Assembly: GCA_031422335.1 (NCBI GenBank)
Contig: JANOQW010000003.1
Location: 1 to 59,626 of the forward strand
DNA length: 59,626 nt
Direction of reading: 5' to 3'
From: Methylotenera_A sp031422335
GTDB taxonomy: Bacteria > Pseudomonadota > Gammaproteobacteria > Burkholderiales > Methylophilaceae
The stretch's first letter is position 1. Each line of letters opens with the position of its first letter. The translations under genes and the position numbers were made by a program. Shown in pieces: positions 32,708 to 41,441 of this stretch. The notes beneath the pieces were generated by a model. That model had not been told where the DNA came from. It did no database searches and saw only the letters and a list, made by a program, of their open reading frames with translations.

Positions 32708-34144
32708 ATGAAAAATAATATGATGATTAAAATTTTAGTATTTTTTAGCTTGGTATTTCTAACGGGCTGCAACACCCTGCAAGACGTATTTAAATTGCCC
32801 AATAAAAATGCACCAGAGCAATATGCAGAGCCTGTGATTGAAGCGACGGTGGCAGAGGTTTCAGACAAATGGTGGGAGAATTATCAAGACCCAAAACTGA
32901 ATGAACTGGTGACACTAGCGCTACAAAATAATAGTGATATTAAGGTGGCTGCGGCACGTATTGAGGAAGCGGATGCGTTTGCTAGAGAAATCGGCACTTC
33001 TATCCTGCCGACCGTTAATTTAGGCGCAGGCGCAGCTAGGCAGCGTACATTTAGCCCGGGTTTCAATGGCATTAACCCCACCTTTAATTTATACCGCATT
33101 GAGCTAGGCACCAATTACGAGATTGATTTTTGGGGCAAAATTAAACTGGCCGAGAAATCTGCGCGAGCGCAATTATTAGCATCCAAATATGGACTAGATA
33201 CCACTAAAATCTCGGTGGCGAGTTTGGTGAGTAATTATTATTTGAGCTTGCTAAGCTTGGACGCACAACAAAATGTGCTGGCGAAAATACTAGAAAGCCG
33301 CGAAAAATCGTTGACTTTGGCGCGCAAACGCTTGCAAGGCGGCATCGTATCTATTTTGGATATTTACCAAGCTGAAGGTGCTGTTTTACAAATTAAGCTG
33401 CAGCAAGAAGAATACAAACGCTTACGGGCGATTGCGTCGCACCAACTACTTTTGCTGACAGCCAGCAGTGATTTAAGCACGCCAAAATATGCGATAGAAA
33501 CACTGCCAAACGTGCCTATTCCGCCTGCTGGCCTGCCTGCTAGCCTATTAACAGCAAGACCTGATATTCAAATTGCTGAACTAGAACTGGTGAGTATGCA
33601 GGCCAATATTGGCCTGGCGCGCGCAGCGTTTTACCCCACTTTTAGTTTTACTGGCGATGCGGGTTTGCAAAGTGCAGTACTTAGTGACTTTATTCGTAAT
33701 CCAGCGCGCGTATTTACGCTTGGCTTAGGGCTAAATTTACCTATTTTTGATGGCGGTAAACGTAAAGAAAAACTCAACCAAACCCTAGCGCAAGAAAAGC
33801 AAGCATTAGAGCGCTATGCCAACAGCATCAATATTGCGTTTAAAGAAGTGAATGATGGCTTGAGTAATGTGCAACAAGAAGCGGAAAAGGAACGCTTATT
33901 GATTGAAGCAACAGCGCTTGCTAGTAAAACCGTCGAGGTGGCGCGTAATCGCTATGAGGCAGGCTATACTTCTTACATAGAGGTGTTAGATGCTGAGCGC
34001 AGCTTGATTGAAACCAATGTGGACTTTTTGCAAACGCGCGAAGCACGATTGTTGGCGAGTGTGTCCTTATTTAAGGCGCTAGGCGGCGGTTGGCAAATGC
34101 CAAAAAATGTAGAGACTTCGCCAGTGAAAGAAAAAACAAATTAA
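32708..34144 (+). CDS. Outer membrane factor lipoprotein (OprM/NodT family)
   Basis: A 478-residue TolC-like channel with lipobox F-L-T-G-C (about residue 21). It carries two OEP repeats with helical barrel motifs, for example WWENYQDPKLNELVTLALQN and GLARAAFYPTFSFTGDAG. It completes the tripartite pump with acrA and acrB. Its stop codon TAA (34142-34144) overlaps the stop of the convergent gene, both being read from TTAA. Confidence 0.94.
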   Translation: MKNNMMIKILVFFSLVFLTGCNTLQDVFKLPNKNAPEQYAEPVIEATVAEVSDKWWENYQDPKLNELVTLALQNNSDIKVAAARIEEADAFAREIGTSILPTVNLGAGAARQRTFSPGFNGINPTFNLYRIELGTNYEIDFWGKIKLAEKSARAQLLASKYGLDTTKISVASLVSNYYLSLLSLDAQQNVLAKILESREKSLTLARKRLQGGIVSILDIYQAEGAVLQIKLQQEEYKRLRAIASHQLLLLTASSDLSTPKYAIETLPNVPIPPAGLPASLLTARPDIQIAELELVSMQANIGLARAAFYPTFSFTGDAGLQSAVLSDFIRNPARVFTLGLGLNLPIFDGGKRKEKLNQTLAQEKQALERYANSINIAFKEVNDGLSNVQQEAEKERLLIEATALASKTVEVARNRYEAGYTSYIEVLDAERSLIETNVDFLQTREARLLASVSLFKALGGGWQMPKNVETSPVKEKTN

Positions 34145-35865
34145 AACGGAAACGCGACTTTTACCCAATCGTCGCACGATTCAATCGGGTCTTCTAGCAA
34201 AATCTGCTGCGTTTCGCCATTCATGGTGATATTAAAATGCGTATTGGCGCAAAAATGCAGTTTGGGCAATAACAACATTGAGGTGTCAGACAGCCCAGCT
34301 TCTATTGGCAAGTAAATACCTGCAAAAAAGCCAATGTCTGCTGCTGCTGTCATCGTTTTAGCGCCAAGAGTTTGAATGTCAAGGTTGCTGGTTTCCATCA
34401 CGGTGTCTGCAAAATTATCCACATGGTTTGATGGCTTCATCTGCACCCATTTTGGATAGTGCGAAATAATTTCGATGCCTGCTCTAAGTTGGTTGGCTTG
34501 TGTAGGTTTGACAGAGCGTATCATGCCAATAATCACTCTGCTTGGGTCGTCATCTATCACCAAACCCAGCAGTTTATTGGGTCTGGCCAAAATATTGGCA
34601 TACTTATTCACCCGCGTGCCTAAGCCTTGCAAGCTTTCATCGGTGATAATCCAAGTGTCTAGTGAGCCGCTATTGATGGTTAAATTGCTGTTTTGCCTAA
34701 GCGTGGTATGCGCTCTCAGGCGCTCATCTAGCGTAGTGCCATCGCGCGATAGTCTTAAACCGCTACTAATTTGATTGGCCTGATGCACTTGATTGCTTAT
34801 ATCTACAATACCCGCATTGACGCGCGCAGTTTTAGAGCTGGCTTGTCGTACTGCCTTGCGCCGCTGCCGCGTATAGCCGACGCGCTTCCATTCTTCAAGC
34901 AATATCACTAAAGTTTCATAGAGTTTCTTGGCGTGGTCAATTTTAGAAAATGCTAAACTTTGTGGAATCTCACCACGGTCAGACACAGCTGCGGCTATCA
35001 TCAGTTGTTTTTCTAGCTCATCTAGCTCCCAATAACGGCATGTGTCGCTGGCGTAGGCATCACGCATGCGCTTGGCAATCACATCTTTTTCTAAATCAAT
35101 AAAAAATAGATACTGCTCTAGCGTGTATTTATTGCTGACATGTGCGCGAGTGAGTAGGGTGGTTAATACACGACTGGCGATTTCCACTTGGTATTTTTGC
35201 ATGCTGGTTTGCGTCAGCTGGCCTAGCATCCAACACTGCACAAAGCTAGCTGCTAAGGTAGTGGAGGGGGCTAAATTAAATAGCTCAATCGGGTTATTTA
35301 ACAGCGCGCGCTGGGTGGCAATTTTATACAGCATATTTACTTGCAGCCACACTCTTGCTGGCGGACTAGTCTGGCTAAATAAGCGCCATTTGATCATGTG
35401 AAATGCAGCGTAAAGTGCCCGCGCAATCAACAATATTATGATGCTCTCATTGGGCTGGTAAACATTCTCAGCGTTAGATTTTTCGCCACTTGGTTTTGCT
35501 GTGCTAAACGCTTGTTCAATCACTTTTAAGTGAAAAATATATGATTGTCGGCAGTAGTTGTAACAAGTGTCGAAAATATTATTTTCTAATTCAATTTTCA
35601 TGTTTTCCACATTGGCCAGCTGTGTGGCAAGCTTTTCTAGTCGCATCTGATTTGCGGCCTCTAGCGCTAAAATCAACTCAAGTTGTTGTTCTAAGCTGGG
35701 CGTTTCAGCGGCATCGGCGGGGTTAAGCAATTGCGCTAAATGTTTGGTAGAAAGCTGTAAAGCCGCCAAGTCGTCTAGGTCATTCAGGTCGGCCAGCCAA
35801 GCTTTATGCTGATTCGATTTGATCAGTGTGCTGTTGCCAAATATTTGCTTAAGAAGGCTTTTCAT
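34141..35865 (-). CDS. Large protein with PilZ-like C-terminal region, unknown function
   Basis: A 574-residue cytosolic protein. The first ~330 residues are mainly helical without recognised motifs. The C-terminal half (about 380-490) contains WIITDESLQGLGTRVN, then VIIGMIRSVKPTQ and RAGIEIISHYPK. This resembles divergent PilZ-like beta barrels of betaproteobacterial proteins annotated as cyclic-di-GMP binding. I do not see the canonical R-x3-R plus D-x-S-x2-G pattern intact, so ligand binding is doubtful. It is a lone gene on the minus strand, convergent with the efflux operon and divergent from gltX. Confidence 0.7.
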   Translation of the reverse strand: MKSLLKQIFGNSTLIKSNQHKAWLADLNDLDDLAALQLSTKHLAQLLNPADAAETPSLEQQLELILALEAANQMRLEKLATQLANVENMKIELENNIFDTCYNYCRQSYIFHLKVIEQAFSTAKPSGEKSNAENVYQPNESIIILLIARALYAAFHMIKWRLFSQTSPPARVWLQVNMLYKIATQRALLNNPIELFNLAPSTTLAASFVQCWMLGQLTQTSMQKYQVEIASRVLTTLLTRAHVSNKYTLEQYLFFIDLEKDVIAKRMRDAYASDTCRYWELDELEKQLMIAAAVSDRGEIPQSLAFSKIDHAKKLYETLVILLEEWKRVGYTRQRRKAVRQASSKTARVNAGIVDISNQVHQANQISSGLRLSRDGTTLDERLRAHTTLRQNSNLTINSGSLDTWIITDESLQGLGTRVNKYANILARPNKLLGLVIDDDPSRVIIGMIRSVKPTQANQLRAGIEIISHYPKWVQMKPSNHVDNFADTVMETSNLDIQTLGAKTMTAAADIGFFAGIYLPIEAGLSDTSMLLLPKLHFCANTHFNITMNGETQQILLEDPIESCDDWVKVAFPF

Positions 35866-36033
35866 CTGTTAAATGTACAAATTTTACTGATAAGTCATTA
35901 TAAAGTAATTTAAAATATAATCATAAATCATTGAATAATCAAGTTTTGTTTAGTGTTAACTGTATTTATTTTTCAAAATTACAGCAGCTTGTTGCATGTT
36001 AGAATCTCACTTTTAGTTTAAATTGATATTTTA

Positions 36034-37428
36034 ATGACTGTTCGTACCCGTTTTGCACCCAGTCCGACTGGTTTTTTACACATTGGCGGTGCTCGCACTG
36101 CACTGTTTTCTTGGGCTTATGCCAAAAAGTACGGTGGCAAATTTATTCTGCGCATTGAAGATACCGATGTCGAGCGCAGCACGCCAGCTGCGGTGCAAGC
36201 GATTATGGATGGCATGCACTGGCTAGGGCTGGATTACGATGAAGGCCCGTTTTACCAAATGCAACGCATGCAAACCTACAAAAAAGTGCTGCATAGCATG
36301 CTGGATGCAGGTACAGCCTATTATTGCTATAGCAGCAAAGAGGAGCTAGAAATCCTGCGTGAAGCGCAAACAGCGGCAGGCGCCAAACCAAGATATGACG
36401 GTAAATGGCGGCCAGAGGCAGGTAAAATATTGCCGCATATTTCTGCAGAAATTTCACCAGTAATTCGTTTTAAAAACCCGCAAACAGGCGTAGTTGCTTG
36501 GGATGATATGGTAAAAGGTCGCATTGAAATTGCCAATGCTGAACTAGACGATTTAATTATCGCACGTGCTGATGGCACGCCCACTTACAACTTTTGCGTG
36601 GTGGTAGATGACTTTGAAATGGGCATTACCCAAGTTATTCGCGGTGATGACCATGTGAATAACACGCCGCGCCAAATTAATATGCTGATGGCGCTTGGTG
36701 CCACCATTCCGCAATACGCACATTTGTCGATGATTTTAGGCGATGATGGGCAAAAACTGTCTAAGCGCCATGGTGCTGTCAGCGTTATGCAATATCACGA
36801 AGATGGTTATCTAAAAGAAGCCGTTCTAAATTATTTGGCGCGTTTAGGCTGGAGCCACGGCGATGCAGAAATTTTTAGCATGCAGCAATTTTGCGAATGG
36901 TTTGACTTGGACCACATTACGCCATCCGCCGCACAATTTAATACCGAAAAACTGAATTGGCTAAATGCGCATTACATAAAAGAAATGGACATTAACTTGC
37001 TGGCCGAGGATATTACAGCAAGGCTGCAAGCCATTACCGGAAAGGATCCCAGAGCATCTAATTTAATCAGCGTATTAAACCTATATCGTGAGCGTGCTAA
37101 TAACCTGAATCAACTAGCCAAAGACATTGCCTATTTTTACACGCTGCCACAAGCCAGCGCAGCGGATGTTGAAAAACATATTACGCCAGAAATTATGCCC
37201 GCCATGCAAAAGCTGCATCAGCAACTTGCGCATACTGAGTGGACGGCTCAGGCGATTCATCATGCAATTAATGCGGTGGTCACTGAGTTTGGCTTGAAGT
37301 TTCCTAAAATTGCAATGCCACTGCGCGTGATGTTAACTGGCATTGCACAATCGCCCAGCATAGACCAAGTGATGGCTTTATTAGGCCAAAGTGAGACCTT
37401 AACAAGAATCAACGCTTATCTTAAGTAA
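36034..37428 (+). CDS. gltX: Glutamyl-tRNA synthetase
   Basis: GluRS attaches glutamate to tRNA-Glu. The HIGH-type motif is in PSPTGFLHIGGARTALFSWA (about 9-28) and the KMSKS-type motif is K-L-S-K-R (about 245). The length of 464 is typical. The start MTVRTRFAPSPTG is unambiguous. TAGAAT near 36010 is a possible -10 box. Confidence 0.96.
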   Translation: MTVRTRFAPSPTGFLHIGGARTALFSWAYAKKYGGKFILRIEDTDVERSTPAAVQAIMDGMHWLGLDYDEGPFYQMQRMQTYKKVLHSMLDAGTAYYCYSSKEELEILREAQTAAGAKPRYDGKWRPEAGKILPHISAEISPVIRFKNPQTGVVAWDDMVKGRIEIANAELDDLIIARADGTPTYNFCVVVDDFEMGITQVIRGDDHVNNTPRQINMLMALGATIPQYAHLSMILGDDGQKLSKRHGAVSVMQYHEDGYLKEAVLNYLARLGWSHGDAEIFSMQQFCEWFDLDHITPSAAQFNTEKLNWLNAHYIKEMDINLLAEDITARLQAITGKDPRASNLISVLNLYRERANNLNQLAKDIAYFYTLPQASAADVEKHITPEIMPAMQKLHQQLAHTEWTAQAIHHAINAVVTEFGLKFPKIAMPLRVMLTGIAQSPSIDQVMALLGQSETLTRINAYLK

Positions 37429-37595
37429 AAATAAAGCCTTAACTAAAAATTAAAAATAATTTGCAGTTGGCTATTGAAATACGAACAAATTAGCGCAATC
37501 ATAGTCGTATGCTAGGTAAAAATAGTTTTATCGGCATAAAGAGTTTCTTAGAAAAGAAGCAACTCCAATTTTATTAAAACTACAAGGAGCACAAT

Positions 37596-37835
37596 ATGAA
37601 TAACAAAGGTCAAATGTTGCAAGACCCATTTTTAAACGCACTTAGAAAAGAACACGTACAAGTGTCTATTTACTTGGTAAACGGCATTAAGTTGCAAGGC
37701 CAAGTAGATTCTTTTGACCAATACGTGATTTTACTGAAAAATACTGTCACGCAAATGGTGTATAAACACGCGATTTCTACCATTGTGCCAGCACGCGCTG
37801 TCACCATGGTGATGCCAGAACATCCGGAAGATTAA
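37596..37835 (+). CDS. hfq: RNA chaperone Hfq
   Basis: Hfq is a hexameric Sm-like protein that pairs small RNAs with mRNAs. The Sm1 region (QDPFLNALRKEHVQVSIYLV) and the Sm2 motif V-Y-K-H-A-I-S-T-I-V-P are exact family features. The length of 79 is normal for betaproteobacteria with a short C-terminal tail. CAAGGAG lies 7 bases before the ATG. hflX begins 2 bases after the stop. Confidence 0.98.
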   Translation: MNNKGQMLQDPFLNALRKEHVQVSIYLVNGIKLQGQVDSFDQYVILLKNTVTQMVYKHAISTIVPARAVTMVMPEHPED

Positions 37836-37837
37836 GT

Positions 37838-39061
37838 TTGGCAATTAAGCCTACTGGTTACGGCGAAAACACCTTAGCAAATGCCCCCAACATCACCATT
37901 GCGTCAGACGGCGCGGTGGTGTTGGTTAGCCTAGATTTTGGTGAGCCCGATTATGCAGAAAGTTTGCACGAACTGCGCCAGCTGGTGATTTCGGCTGGCA
38001 TGCAAGTGCGCGCCACTGTAGAAGGCAAGCGCAGTACGCCCGATGCAAAATTATTTATTGGCAGCGGCAAAGCGGATGAGTTAAAGCTGATGCTAGAAGC
38101 CAGTGAAACCAATCTGGTGGCATTTAATCACGATTTAAGCCCATCGCAACAGCGCAATTTAGAGCGTTTTTTGCAAGCTAAAGTGTTAGATAGAACAGGT
38201 TTGATTTTGGATATTTTTGCGCAACGTGCAAAAAGCCACGAAGGTAAATTGCAAGTCGAGCTAGCACAGCTTGAGCATTTGTCGACCAGATTAGTACGCG
38301 GCTGGACCCACTTAGAGCGCCAAAAAGGCGGTATTGGTGTGCGCGGTGGTCCAGGTGAGAAACAATTAGAGCTTGATAAACGCATGATTGGTGTGCGCGT
38401 CAAACAATTGCGCGAAAAACTGCTCAAACTTAAGTTACAGCGTAGCATGCAACGCAAATCGCGTAAACGCTCAAATACCATGACAGTATCGTTGGTGGGT
38501 TATACCAATGCAGGAAAATCCACCTTGTTTAATCGCTTAACGCAATCAGGCGTGTATGCGGCAGATCAGCTTTTTGCTACGCTAGATACGACATCACGCA
38601 AACTTTATTTGGGCGATGTGCAATCTGATTACGATGAAAATGGCCAATATTTAGGCCGCAGTGAAGTGGTCATGTCTGACACGGTGGGTTTTATTAAGCA
38701 TCTGCCTACCACCTTGATAGAAGCGTTTGGCGCCACGCTAGAAGAAGCCAAGCAAGCGGATTTGTTGCTGCATGTGGTGGACGTGGCCAGCACCAATCGC
38801 GACGCACAAGTGGCGCAGGTGAACAAAGTATTGAATGAAATTGGCGCTGCTGAAGTACCTCAGTTATTGGTGTTGAATCAAATTGATCGTTTAGAGCAAG
38901 CAGACAATTCTGCAGGCTTTGAGCGCAATGAATATGGTAAAATTTACCAAGTGCGGGTGTCGGCCAAAACTGGCGCAGGCTTAGAGTTTGTTAAGTTAGC
39001 ATTAAATGAGCATCAGCAATGGTTAAAAAAATTAAGCACAGAAGAAAGTGCCTATGCGTAG
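37838..39061 (+). CDS. hflX: Ribosome-splitting GTPase HflX
   Basis: HflX rescues stalled ribosomes by splitting them under stress. An N-terminal HflX domain (about 20-190, with TPDAKLFIGSGKADELK and ERQKGGIGVRGGPGEKQLE) precedes a G domain: GYTNAGKSTLFN (about 220), SDTVGFI and N-Q-I-D. The length is 407. The start is a TTG at 37838, two bases after the hfq stop; no ATG lies nearby upstream of the conserved region. It is cotranscribed with hfq. Confidence 0.94.
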   Translation: MAIKPTGYGENTLANAPNITIASDGAVVLVSLDFGEPDYAESLHELRQLVISAGMQVRATVEGKRSTPDAKLFIGSGKADELKLMLEASETNLVAFNHDLSPSQQRNLERFLQAKVLDRTGLILDIFAQRAKSHEGKLQVELAQLEHLSTRLVRGWTHLERQKGGIGVRGGPGEKQLELDKRMIGVRVKQLREKLLKLKLQRSMQRKSRKRSNTMTVSLVGYTNAGKSTLFNRLTQSGVYAADQLFATLDTTSRKLYLGDVQSDYDENGQYLGRSEVVMSDTVGFIKHLPTTLIEAFGATLEEAKQADLLLHVVDVASTNRDAQVAQVNKVLNEIGAAEVPQLLVLNQIDRLEQADNSAGFERNEYGKIYQVRVSAKTGAGLEFVKLALNEHQQWLKKLSTEESAYA

Positions 39062-39091
39062 CGTTAAAATAAAAATAGTTCGGAGTAAGCA

Positions 39092-39112
39092 ATGATTTGG
39101 AGTAAGCAATGA
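39092..39112 (+). other. Mini-ORF overlapping the hflK start
   Basis: A 17-bp tandem duplication puts GGAGTAAGCAATGAT at 39082-39096 and again at 39099-39113, each a Shine-Dalgarno site plus ATG. The first ATG opens a six-codon frame (MIWSKQ) whose TGA overlaps the hflK ATG. It could couple or tune hflK translation, or be neutral. Confidence 0.5.
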
Positions 39113-40296
39113 TAAAGTTACCAGCATTTAGATTCCTAGGAGTGACGTTCCCAGGCTATGGTCAAAAAAATAACGAAGGCCCACCTGATTTAGATCAAGT
39201 CATGCGTGATATTAGCCAAAAAATTAACAGCTTATTTGGCAAAGGCAATGGCGGCGGTAACAATACGAATCGCCCAGCAGGTGGCAAAGATTTTAGTGTG
39301 CCAATTGCACCCGTTTTGGCGATTATTGCTGCTATTTGGCTAGCCACAGGCTTTTATATTGTCGATCAAGGTTCTGTTGGCGTGGTGCAGCGTTTTGGTA
39401 AATATACTTACAGTACAGAGCCTGGCCCGCGCTGGCATTGGCCGTACCCAATTGAATCAGTCACGGTGGTGAATATGGAGCAAGTGCGGCGCCTAGAAGT
39501 AGGTTATCGTAGTACGGGTGAAGGCTCTGGTAGCAAAACCAAAGTGCCTAATGAATCGCTGATGTTGACTGAGGACGAAAATATTATCGACATGCAAGTG
39601 GCAGTGCAATACAAGCTTAAAAATGCAGTCGACTATGTATTTAGCAATCGCGACACGGATAAAGCGGTGATGTCGGCGGCAGAAACGGCGATTCGTGAAG
39701 TGGTAGGCAAAAGCAAGTTAGATGACCTGTTGCAAAAAGGCTTGCCAGATACTTCAGCCAATATGCAGGCCATTTTAGACAGCTACAAGACAGGCATACA
39801 AATCACTAGCGTTTCGCGCCAAAAAGGTGCTGCGCCAGAACAAGTAAAAGAAGCGTTTGATGACGTGAACCGTGCTGGCCAAGATTACCAGCGCCAAATT
39901 AACTTAGGCCAAGCTTACGCCAATGATGTGATTCCAAAAGCGCGTGGTAATGCATCACGGTTGGCGGCTGAGGCAGCAGGTTATAAATTAAAAGTTGAAA
40001 GTGAAGCAAATGGTAACGCCAGCCGCTTTGACCAAGTGTTAACGCAATATAACAAGGCGCCTGAAGTGACGCGCCAGCGCTTGTATTTAGATGCACAAGA
40101 GCAAATCATGTCGAACACCAGCAAAATTATTGTTGATCAAAAAGGTGGTAATAGCATGCTTTATTTGCCGCTAGATAAGTTGATGGAACAAACGCGCTCA
40201 GGCAATGCCAGTGCGGCTGCAACAGCTGCTGCTAATGCCGTCAGAGAAGAAGAAACAGTTAGCGAAGATACGCGCAGCTTATCGCGCGATCGTTAA
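39109..40296 (+). CDS. hflK: FtsH modulator HflK
   Basis: HflK forms with HflC a membrane complex that encloses FtsH protease. A Gly/Asn-rich cytosolic N-terminus (about 10-60), one transmembrane helix (about 65-85, PIAPVLAIIAAIWLATGFYI) and a periplasmic SPFH/Band 7 domain (about 85-300) are visible. The length is 395. The ATG at 39109 has GGAG 6 bases upstream, the second of a duplicated pair of initiation sites. Confidence 0.95.
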   Translation: MIKLPAFRFLGVTFPGYGQKNNEGPPDLDQVMRDISQKINSLFGKGNGGGNNTNRPAGGKDFSVPIAPVLAIIAAIWLATGFYIVDQGSVGVVQRFGKYTYSTEPGPRWHWPYPIESVTVVNMEQVRRLEVGYRSTGEGSGSKTKVPNESLMLTEDENIIDMQVAVQYKLKNAVDYVFSNRDTDKAVMSAAETAIREVVGKSKLDDLLQKGLPDTSANMQAILDSYKTGIQITSVSRQKGAAPEQVKEAFDDVNRAGQDYQRQINLGQAYANDVIPKARGNASRLAAEAAGYKLKVESEANGNASRFDQVLTQYNKAPEVTRQRLYLDAQEQIMSNTSKIIVDQKGGNSMLYLPLDKLMEQTRSGNASAAATAAANAVREEETVSEDTRSLSRDR

Positions 40297-40319
40297 TTTA
40301 GAAAAATAAAGGTAGAAAA

Positions 40320-41192
40320 ATGATGAAGAATATTGGTGTAGGAATCATTGGCCTGTTAGCTGCTTTATTGCTGTTAAGTATGTCGATGTTTGTTGTCGAT
40401 CAACGCGAATACGCGCTGGTATTTAGGTTGGGCGAAATTGTTTCAGTTAAAAAAGAGCCAGGCCTATATTTTAAAGTCCCGCTGGTAGATGATTTAAAGT
40501 TTATTGAAAAGCGTATTGTGACGCTAGATTGGGAGCAACCAGCCGAGATTGTGACTAGCGAAAATAAAACCATGACAGTGGATTCGTTTGTGAAATGGCG
40601 CATTATCGATCCAGTTAAATACTACGTTTCGGTAAAAGAAGGTGGCGAAGCAGCAGCTGAAGATAGACTTTCGCAAGTGGTTAACTCTGGGTTGCGCGAT
40701 GAGTTTGGTAAGCGCACGGTACGCGATGTGATTGCGGGTGAACGTGGCGCGATTATGCGTAATGTAAAAATATCTGCCGATAAAGAAGCGCGTCAAATTG
40801 GTATTGAAGTGGTTGATGTACGCTTAAAACGGGTAGATTATTCTGAAGATATTTCTAAGTCTGTTTACGATCGTATGATTGCCGAGCGTAAGCGTATCGC
40901 CAACCAATTACGCTCTGAGGGCTCTGCTGCCTCTGAAAAAATACGTGCCGATGCTGATAAACAACGCGAAGTGATCATTGCCGATGCCTTTCGTGATGCA
41001 CAAAAAATGAAGGGTGAGGGCGATGCAAAAGCGGCTCAAATTTACTCGACTGCTTATGGTAAAAACCCAGAGTTTTATGCGTTTTATCGCAGTCAAGAGG
41101 CTTACAAAAATAGCTTTAAAAGTAAATCTGATGTGATGATACTAGACCCAAGCTCAGAGTTCTTTAAATACATGCGTGGCTCTGGCAAGTAA
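40320..41192 (+). CDS. hflC: FtsH modulator HflC
   Basis: HflC is the partner of HflK: an N-terminal transmembrane helix (about 5-24) followed by an SPFH domain (VVDQREYALVFRLGEI) and a coiled-coil region (about 185-240, RKRIANQLRSEGSAASEKIR). The length of 290 is normal. It follows hflK by 23 bases, with AAAGGTAG as ribosome binding site. Confidence 0.95.
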   Translation: MMKNIGVGIIGLLAALLLLSMSMFVVDQREYALVFRLGEIVSVKKEPGLYFKVPLVDDLKFIEKRIVTLDWEQPAEIVTSENKTMTVDSFVKWRIIDPVKYYVSVKEGGEAAAEDRLSQVVNSGLRDEFGKRTVRDVIAGERGAIMRNVKISADKEARQIGIEVVDVRLKRVDYSEDISKSVYDRMIAERKRIANQLRSEGSAASEKIRADADKQREVIIADAFRDAQKMKGEGDAKAAQIYSTAYGKNPEFYAFYRSQEAYKNSFKSKSDVMILDPSSEFFKYMRGSGK

Positions 41193-41201
41193 GGCCTCTG
41201 C

Positions 41202-41384
41202 TTGAACACGCTGTTAGCCGCGCTTGGCTTGATGCTAGTGTTTGAAGGCTTGCTGCCATTTATTGCACCGCAAGCTTGGCGCGAAACCTTTAAACGCATG
41301 ATAGCGCTGAAAGATGGGCAATTGCGTTTTGTCGGCATCATATCTATTGTCGCGGGCTTATTGCTCACTTGGCTAAGCCGTTAA
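41202..41384 (+). CDS. DUF2065 small membrane protein
   Basis: A 60-residue protein with two hydrophobic helices separated by a basic loop (PQAWRETFKRMIALKDGQLR), typical of DUF2065 (YjeT-like), found between hflC and hisZ/purA in many proteobacteria. The start is a TTG at 41202, 9 bases after hflC. Function is unknown, but the constant position suggests a link to the HflKC membrane complex. Confidence 0.85.
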   Translation: MNTLLAALGLMLVFEGLLPFIAPQAWRETFKRMIALKDGQLRFVGIISIVAGLLLTWLSR

Positions 41385-41428
41385 CTTTAGTTTGAGCCGC
41401 TAGCTTTAGTATAAGTTGCTTTTGCTAG

Positions 41429-41434
41429 TATAAT
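41429..41434 (+). promoter_or_regulatory. -10 box TATAAT just before hisZ
   Basis: TATAAT ends 7 bases before the hisZ ATG, so transcription from it would start at or next to the ATG, giving a leaderless mRNA. The -35 region is weak and no Shine-Dalgarno site is present. Confidence 0.45.
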
Positions 41435-41441
41435 AGCGCCT

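Noticed and set aside
32599..32868. 89-aa minus-strand ORF with GHGHGRGRGHGR
   Set aside because: It is the antisense reading of the His/Asp repeat at the end of acrB.
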